10,623 nucleotides of DNA from Clostridia bacterium (GTDB taxonomy: Bacteria; Bacillota; Clostridia; Christensenellales; QALW01). The notes under the pieces are model-generated. The model worked only from the letters and a program-made list of their open reading frames with translations. It had not been told where the DNA came from and did not search any database. The stretch is from assembly GCA_017964345.1 (NCBI GenBank), contig JAGCSD010000164.1:1-10623 (forward strand). Direction: 5' to 3'. This document shows positions 5,638 to 10,623 of this stretch, piece after piece. Made by a program: the position numbers and the translations under genes. Numbering within the stretch: position 1 is the stretch's first letter; every line of letters starts with the position of its first letter.

Positions 5638-6534
5638 ATGGACAAGGCGTTGACAAGAAAGCAATTTGATTTGCTGGAAGCGATGGCGACGGCGAAAGGC
5701 GCGCTGACACAGCGTCAAATGGAAGAGGCGACGGGACATTCGCTGGGCACGATCAACCGGGTGAGTAAGGAATTAGCACAGCGTGGACTTGCTTCCGGCG
5801 GAGAGATCACCGCACACGGACGCGAGGTCATGGAACACTACCGAGCCAAACGGGCGATCTTTATTGCCGCCGGGTTCGGTTCGCGATTGGTGCCGATTAC
5901 GCTGAATACGCCTAAACCGCTGGTGCGCGTCCACGGCGTGCGTATCATCGACGGACTGATCGATGCATGCTTAGAGGCGGGGATTCAGGAAATCTACATT
6001 GTGCGCGGCTATCTGTCGGAGCAGTTTGATCAACTGCTGTACAAATATCCGCAAATCCGGTTTTTGGAGAATCCGCTTTTCAACGAGGCGAACAACATTT
6101 CTTCGTCTTTGTGCGCCCGGTATTTGCTTTCCGGAGCGTATGTTTTTGAGGCTGACCTGTTGATTCGCAACCATGCCATCATTAAACCGTATCACTATAT
6201 GTCCGATTTCCTTGCCATCAAGAAAGACCGTACCGACGACTGGTGCTTTACGGTAAAGGATAACATCATCACAGAAGAAAAGGTCGGCGGGATCGACTGC
6301 TGGCAGATGGTTGGAATTTCATATTGGGATGAGGAGGACGGGAAAAAACTTTCCGAGGACATTCCGTCCGTATTTGCAGAGCCGGGCGGACGCGAGCGCT
6401 ATTGGGAACAGGTGCCGCTGGTCTTCCGCAGGGAGCATTACCGCGTGGAGATTTTGCCCTGCCGCGAAGAGGATATTGTGGAAATTGATACGTTCCGCGA
6501 ACTTAAGGCGTTGGACCCGACGTATGATATTTGA
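5638..6534 (+). CDS. Winged-helix / LicC-like nucleotidyltransferase fusion (putative CTP:phosphocholine cytidylyltransferase)
   Basis: This 298-residue protein has two parts. Residues 1-70 form a winged helix-turn-helix: LTRKQFDLLEAMA, LTQRQMEEATGHSLGTINRV, then a wing ending ITAHGREVMEHY. Residues 72-298 are a nucleotidyltransferase with the sugar-nucleotide loop IAAGFGSRL (76-84), TPKPL (91-95), EADLL (171-175), DDW (200-202), GISYWD (226-231), YWEQ (255-258) and a final VEIDTFRELKAL. The D-W, GISYWD, YW and EID blocks match LicC, which makes CDP-choline from phosphocholine for decoration of teichoic acid or other glycans, rather than RmlA. The substrate could be another phosphorylated amino alcohol. 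No LicA-like kinase is in the window. The start has GAGGGAG upstream; an in-frame ATG at 5554 lies in the leader hairpin and is rejected. The permease follows after 32 bases. The DNA-binding domain suggests autoregulation (inference). Confidence 0.83.
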   Translation: MDKALTRKQFDLLEAMATAKGALTQRQMEEATGHSLGTINRVSKELAQRGLASGGEITAHGREVMEHYRAKRAIFIAAGFGSRLVPITLNTPKPLVRVHGVRIIDGLIDACLEAGIQEIYIVRGYLSEQFDQLLYKYPQIRFLENPLFNEANNISSSLCARYLLSGAYVFEADLLIRNHAIIKPYHYMSDFLAIKKDRTDDWCFTVKDNIITEEKVGGIDCWQMVGISYWDEEDGKKLSEDIPSVFAEPGGRERYWEQVPLVFRREHYRVEILPCREEDIVEIDTFRELKALDPTYDI

Positions 6535-6566
6535 TTTCGCTTAAATAATAAAAAGGAGTGAGGCGT

Positions 6567-8018
6567 ATGAAAGAAGTAAAGGAAACCGCAGGCGGGTTGA
6601 AACGACAGCTTTCCCCGATGCACGTGTGGGCGATTGCTTTCGGCTGTATTATCGGTTGGGGCTCGTTCATCAACCCGGGTAAGAAATTTCTGCCTAATTC
6701 CGGCGTGGCGGGCACGGCTATTGCCATGCTGTTGGGTGCGCTGGTCATGGTCATCATTGCGTTCAGCTATGCCTATATGGTGCCCAAATATCCCAAGGCG
6801 GGCGGAGAATTTACGTTTACGAAGCATTGCTTCGGCAAGACGACCGCCTATATATGCGGGTGGTTCCTCGTGGCGGCGTATTTGACCAACGTTCCGATGA
6901 ATTCCACGGCGATCCCGCTGATCATTGAAGGGCTTTTCGGGAAAACGGCGCTTTCTTGGGGCGGGCTCGGTTATGAAATTGCCGGAAGCAGTGTGACTAT
7001 AGGCGGCATCGTCATTGCGGCGAGTGTGCTGATCTTATTTGGCGTCCTGAATATCTTGGGCGTGAAGAAGGCGGGCTTTGTGCAGACGATTTTGGCGTCG
7101 CTGTTGGCTGTTTGCGCCTTTACGCTTTTCATTGCGGGGCTTGTTTCGTCCAAGGCGCAGGGCGTCAACCTTACGCCCGTGTGGGGCTTTGACAAGGCGG
7201 CGCTTAAGGAGATCGGTACCTATTCCGACACGATGGCAAACCAAAACTGGCTTGCCGCCATCTTAGCGACTTTTGCTATTGCGCCGTGGGCGTTCGTCGG
7301 ATTTGATACGATCCCGCAGGCGGCGGAAGAATTCAAGTTTTCCTATAAAAAAGTTATGGGCATCATGGTGATCGCCATCGCGTTCGGCGCGTTTGTCTAC
7401 ATTTCAAACAATACCGTTGCCGCCGCGGCGCTTGAAAACTGGCCTGAACGGTGCGCCGCCGGCGAATGGGTGCTTCTGATCGCGGCGGAAGAGCTTCTCG
7501 GCGTGTTCGGCAAAGTGCTGGTCGGCGTCGGCGTTTCCTGCGCGGTGCTTTCGGGTATCATGGGCTTTTATCTTGCGTCCTCGCGGCTGATGTATTCCAT
7601 GGCAAAGGAAGGCTATCTTCCCGCGCTGTTCGGCAGAGTTGACGCCAAATACGGCACCCCCCGAAACGCTATGATCTTCTGCGTGCTGGTATCGCTGACA
7701 GGTCCCGTTCTCGGACGGGAGGCGCTCGGCTGGTTTGTCGATATGTCCGCTATCGGCGCGTCTATCGGATATTTCTTCACCTGCGCCGCCACGCTGATCA
7801 CCATAAAACGCGAAAAAGACAAAAAACCGCTTCTTGCTATTATGGCGTGGCTCGGCGTGGCGTTCTCGTTGGCGTTTATGGTTTTGCAGTTGATTCCGAT
7901 CCCGGGACTTTCGGGCGTGAATTTCGGTACGGAATCGTATATTATGCTGGGAATCTGGATCGTATTGGGCGCTGTGTTTTATTTCGCACAGATGAAACAT
8001 TTCCGCTCGGACAATTAA
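6567..8018 (+). CDS. APC-superfamily permease
   Basis: This 483-residue integral membrane protein has about 12 hydrophobic segments and the features of the amino acid-polyamine-organocation superfamily. The first membrane helix is broken by GCIIGWGSF (26-34), the substrate-carboxylate loop of the family. YPKAGGEF (75-82) follows the second helix, and GFDTIPQAAEEF (245-256) is the characteristic helix 6-7 motif. APC proteins move amino acids or amines by proton or sodium symport or by exchange; the substrate cannot be read from the sequence. The start is the ATG at 6567 with GGAG eight bases upstream; a GTG at 6558 overlaps that site and is less likely. It is the second gene of the operon with the LicC-like enzyme. 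This makes an amino alcohol such as choline or ethanolamine an attractive substrate, but that is inference. A strong terminator follows. Confidence 0.9.
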   Translation: MKEVKETAGGLKRQLSPMHVWAIAFGCIIGWGSFINPGKKFLPNSGVAGTAIAMLLGALVMVIIAFSYAYMVPKYPKAGGEFTFTKHCFGKTTAYICGWFLVAAYLTNVPMNSTAIPLIIEGLFGKTALSWGGLGYEIAGSSVTIGGIVIAASVLILFGVLNILGVKKAGFVQTILASLLAVCAFTLFIAGLVSSKAQGVNLTPVWGFDKAALKEIGTYSDTMANQNWLAAILATFAIAPWAFVGFDTIPQAAEEFKFSYKKVMGIMVIAIAFGAFVYISNNTVAAAALENWPERCAAGEWVLLIAAEELLGVFGKVLVGVGVSCAVLSGIMGFYLASSRLMYSMAKEGYLPALFGRVDAKYGTPRNAMIFCVLVSLTGPVLGREALGWFVDMSAIGASIGYFFTCAATLITIKREKDKKPLLAIMAWLGVAFSLAFMVLQLIPIPGLSGVNFGTESYIMLGIWIVLGAVFYFAQMKHFRSDN

Positions 8019-8035
8019 ATACCGTACTCTTTCAT

Positions 8036-8078
8036 GCGGAGTGCGCGCGGTGTGCGTGCGCTCCGCTTTTATTTTTGG
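8036..8078 (+). terminator. Rho-independent terminator after the APC permease
   Basis: A 12-pair hairpin (GCGGAGTGCGCG at 8036-8047 with CGTGCGCTCCGC at 8055-8066, two G-T wobbles, 7-base loop) is followed by TTTTATTTTT. It separates the LicC-like/APC operon from the glycyl radical enzyme. The T-rich stretch 8079-8182 beyond it shows no gene. Confidence 0.88.
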
Positions 8079-8182
8079 TTGCTTTTTGATGCTTTTTTCT
8101 TAAAAATGTCCGTTTTTGACGTCTTCTTTGTTGATTTTCTTTGAAAAGACCGAAAAAACCCAAAAAAATTCTTTGTTTTGTA

Positions 8183-8211
8183 TTGACATTTGATTGGATT
8201 TGTTGTACAAT
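8183..8211 (+). promoter_or_regulatory. Sigma-A promoter of the glycyl radical enzyme gene
   Basis: A perfect TTGACA (8183-8188) and TACAAT (8206-8211) are exactly 17 bases apart, giving a short leader of about 35 bases. The leader contains a small inverted repeat (CCAT...ATGG, about 8228-8240) next to the ribosome binding site. Transcription is independent of the upstream operon. Confidence 0.85.
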
Positions 8212-8252
8212 AACGCTGAGAGTATACCATTCTGTATGGAGGGGAAACCATC

Positions 8253-10623
8253 ATGGATGAAAGATTAAAAACGGGGCTGCCTAAAACCGAACGCATCACA
8301 CGTTTGGTGGAGGATTTATTCGCCAAAATGCCGGAGATCGAAGCCGATCGCGCCGTGCTTTTGACCGAATCGTATAAACAGACCGAGGCGGAACCGATCG
8401 TTATGCGCCGTGCAAAGGCGTTTGCGCATATTTTACGAAACATTCCGATCACCATTCGCCCGGGCGAGCTGATCGTCGGAAGTGCGACCAAGGCTCCGCG
8501 CGGATGCCAGACGTTTCCCGAATTTTCCTATGAATGGCTCGAAAGCGAATTCGACACCGTTGCCGAGCGTGCCGCTGATCCGTTCTATATTTCCGAGGAA
8601 ACCAAACGCCGCCTGAAAGAAGCCAACGCCTACTGGAAGGGTAAAACGACCAGCGAGCTGGCGACGGACTACATGGCTCCGGAAGCAAGGCTTGCTATTG
8701 AACATAACTTTTTCACGCCGGGCAACTATTTCTATAACGGCGTCGGGCACGTGACCGTGCAATACGACAAGGTACTGGCGATCGGGTTTTCCGGTATTCG
8801 CGCGCTCGCACAGGCGGAACTGGACAAAATGGACGTTTCCGATGCGGATTTCGCTAAAAAAGGTCATTTTCTGCGCGCTGTGATTTTGTCCTGCGACGCG
8901 GTCATTGATTACGCGCGCCGCTATGCCGATTCAGCGGACGAGCAGGCGCGTTCCGAGCAAGATCCTGCGCGCAGGCGTGAACTGAAAACCATCGCTGCCA
9001 ACTGCCGCCGGGTGCCGGAATTCGGCGCGCGCTCGTTCTATGAGGCGTGCCAGTCGTTCTGGTTCGTGCAGATGCTGATCCAGACCGAATCGAGCGGGCA
9101 CTCCATTTCGCCCGGACGGTTCGACCAGTATATGTATCCGTATTTCCAAAAAGAGTATGAAGCGGGTACGCTGACGCTCGATTTCGCGCAGGAGCTGATG
9201 GACTGCATTTGGGTGAAGCTCAACGACCTGAACAAATGCCGCGACGCGGCGTCGGCGGAGGGCTTTGCCGGTTATTCGCTGTTCCAGAATCTGATCTGCG
9301 GAGGGCAAACGCCCGACGGGCGCGACGCCACGAACGAACTTTCATTCATGTGCATCGAAGCGTCCCTTCACGTTATGCTGCCGCAGCCGTCGCTGTCCAT
9401 CCGCGTGTGGAATTGCTCCTCGCATGATCTTTTGGTTAAGGCGGCAACGCTGACGCGCACCGGAGTGGGGCTTCCGGCGTATTACAACGACGAAGTCATT
9501 ATTCCCGCTCTGCTCTCGCGAGGGCTGACGCTCGAAGATGCGCGCGATTATAATATTATCGGCTGTGTGGAACCGCAAAAAGCGGGAAAAACCGAGGGTT
9601 GGCACGACGCGGCGTTCTACAATATGTGCAGACCGCTTGAAATGGTCTTCTCTCAGGGTGTGGACAAGGGCGTGCAGGTCGGTCCGAAAACGCAGGCCGT
9701 TCATACCATGAAAACCTTTGACGAATTCTACGACGCCTACAAACAGCAAAATGATTATATGATCCGTATGCTTGTCAACGCGGATAACTCCATCGACGTG
9801 GCGCATGCCGAACGTTGTCCGCTGCCGTTCCTGTCCTGTATGGTGGACGACTGTCTGCACCGCGGGAAAACCGTGCAGGAAGGCGGCGCGATCTACAACT
9901 TCACCGGTCCGCAGGGCTTCGGTATTGCCAATATGGCGGACTCGCTGTGGGCGATCCGCAAGCTCGTGTTTGAAAAAAAGAAATATACGCTCGATGATTT
10001 TGCCAACGCCTTGCGCGATAATTACGGCAAGGATATGGATTCCCACAAGGCGGAAGAGTTGACGGCGGAAGCGGCAATTCTGATGGCAAAAGAAGGACAT
10101 ACGCCGTCGCAGGATGAAATTTTGGCGATCTATCGCAAGGTGTCGAAAAACACCTGCTCGCCGGAGAGGAAGGCGTTTTATCAGAAAATGCTCGACGACA
10201 TCGAGGCGCTCGATCGCTTCGGCAACGATATTCCGGAGCTTGATAACTTTGCGCGCGACGTCGCCTATACCTATACCCGTACGCTGGAGCAGTATCATAA
10301 CCCGCGCGGCGGACAGTTCCAAGCGGGATTGTATCCGGTGTCTGCTAACGTGCCGCTCGGGGCGCAGACCGGCGCCACCCCGGACGGACGGCTTGCCTTT
10401 ACGCCCGTGGCGGACGGTGTTTCGCCTGCGGCGGGGCGCGACATACACGGTCCCACGGCGGCGGCGAACTCCGTGGCGCGGCTCGATCATACGATCGCGT
10501 CCAACGGCACGCTCTACAACATGAAGTTCCATCCCTCGGCCTTGAAAGGGCAGAGCGGGCTTGAAGATTTCGTTTCGTTCGTGCAGGGGTATTTCGCACA
10601 GAAGGGCAGTCACATGCAGTTCA
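8253..10623 (+). CDS. Glycyl radical glycerol/1,2-propanediol dehydratase (3' end missing)
   Basis: This is an oxygen-sensitive, B12-independent dehydratase of the pyruvate formate-lyase superfamily, expected to convert glycerol to 3-hydroxypropionaldehyde or 1,2-propanediol to propionaldehyde. The 790 residues present cover the family domain. The thiyl-radical loop is IIGCVEPQKAGKTEGWHD, with Cys438 and Glu440. Residues matching the Clostridium butyricum glycerol dehydratase site are all present: H166 (NGVGHV), H283 and S284 (SSGHSISPGRFDQY) and D452 (GWHD). The C-terminal part has FTGPQGFGIAN, NPRGGQFQAGLYP and IASNGTLYN. The glycyl radical motif (RVAGY) and roughly the last 50 residues lie beyond the window. 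It is not choline TMA-lyase (no Thr after the Cys loop as in CutC) and not hydroxyproline dehydratase (GCVETG). Glycerol and propanediol enzymes share these residues, so the substrate is open. The start has GGAGGGG eight bases upstream. The activating SAM enzyme should lie nearby. Confidence 0.9.
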   Translation, partial: MDERLKTGLPKTERITRLVEDLFAKMPEIEADRAVLLTESYKQTEAEPIVMRRAKAFAHILRNIPITIRPGELIVGSATKAPRGCQTFPEFSYEWLESEFDTVAERAADPFYISEETKRRLKEANAYWKGKTTSELATDYMAPEARLAIEHNFFTPGNYFYNGVGHVTVQYDKVLAIGFSGIRALAQAELDKMDVSDADFAKKGHFLRAVILSCDAVIDYARRYADSADEQARSEQDPARRRELKTIAANCRRVPEFGARSFYEACQSFWFVQMLIQTESSGHSISPGRFDQYMYPYFQKEYEAGTLTLDFAQELMDCIWVKLNDLNKCRDAASAEGFAGYSLFQNLICGGQTPDGRDATNELSFMCIEASLHVMLPQPSLSIRVWNCSSHDLLVKAATLTRTGVGLPAYYNDEVIIPALLSRGLTLEDARDYNIIGCVEPQKAGKTEGWHDAAFYNMCRPLEMVFSQGVDKGVQVGPKTQAVHTMKTFDEFYDAYKQQNDYMIRMLVNADNSIDVAHAERCPLPFLSCMVDDCLHRGKTVQEGGAIYNFTGPQGFGIANMADSLWAIRKLVFEKKKYTLDDFANALRDNYGKDMDSHKAEELTAEAAILMAKEGHTPSQDEILAIYRKVSKNTCSPERKAFYQKMLDDIEALDRFGNDIPELDNFARDVAYTYTRTLEQYHNPRGGQFQAGLYPVSANVPLGAQTGATPDGRLAFTPVADGVSPAAGRDIHGPTAAANSVARLDHTIASNGTLYNMKFHPSALKGQSGLEDFVSFVQGYFAQKGSHMQF

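Noticed and set aside
5489..5669. Small leader peptide reading from the ATG at 5489
   Set aside because: The ATG lies at or before the expected transcription start, lacks a Shine-Dalgarno, and the frame runs into the LicC-like gene without any recognisable composition.
9342..10613. A 423-codon minus-strand open frame opposite the glycyl radical enzyme
   Set aside because: It is rich in Arg and His, has no family motif, and lies antisense to a strongly conserved protein; typical shadow of GC-rich codon use.
8253..10623. Choline trimethylamine-lyase (CutC) suggested by the neighbouring LicC-like gene
   Set aside because: The residues after the GCVEP loop read KTEGWHD as in glycerol/propanediol dehydratases, and the matching His/Ser site is present; the CutC-type segment is absent.

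Overview
The window reads as chromosome of an anaerobic, endospore-forming Bacillota, most likely a gut-type member of Clostridia. The reasons are a cotJABC spore-coat operon, a glycyl radical enzyme, strong GGAGG-type ribosome binding sites, near-consensus sigma-A promoters and many Rho-independent terminators. No rRNA, tRNA, CRISPR array or insertion sequence was recognised. Both edges cut genes: a thiamine pyrophosphokinase on the left and a glycyl radical dehydratase on the right.

Layout. (1) 1-1465, minus strand: a thiamine uptake and activation operon. It runs promoter, TPP riboswitch, transcription terminator, thiT, then thiN (partial), with a 4-base GTGA overlap between the two genes. 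(2) 1475-2478, minus strand: cotJA-cotJB-cotJC, the spore coat module ending in a manganese-catalase-like protein with all predicted metal ligands present. (3) 2580-4576, plus strand: an orphan rmlA (glucose-1-phosphate thymidylyltransferase) followed by an atypical ornithine cyclodeaminase/mu-crystallin family protein, closed by a bidirectional terminator at 4584-4624. (4) 4645-5342, minus strand: a gene graveyard. Fragments of an XRE-type regulator, a UDP-glucose 6-dehydrogenase and the C-terminus of a UDP-glucuronate-epimerase-like protein are joined end to end by deletions, behind a promoter that still looks usable. (5) 5460-8078, plus strand: promoter, structured leader with a terminator-like hairpin, a winged-helix/LicC-like nucleotidyltransferase fusion, an APC-family permease and a terminator. 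(6) 8183-10623, plus strand: a consensus promoter and a B12-independent glycerol/propanediol dehydratase-type glycyl radical enzyme, cut before its glycyl radical loop.

How it fits together. The thi genes import thiamine and convert it to TPP, and TPP shuts the operon off through the riboswitch. rmlA, the ugd and epimerase remnants and the LicC-like enzyme all belong to nucleotide-activated precursor chemistry for surface glycans. This suggests (inference) that the middle of the window is an eroding cell-surface polysaccharide locus. The least conventional unit is the LicC-like/APC operon with its leader hairpin: a DNA-binding domain fused to a cytidylyltransferase-like enzyme beside a transporter suggests self-regulated uptake and activation of a small amino alcohol or amino acid. 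I did not find clear evidence of an entirely new system.
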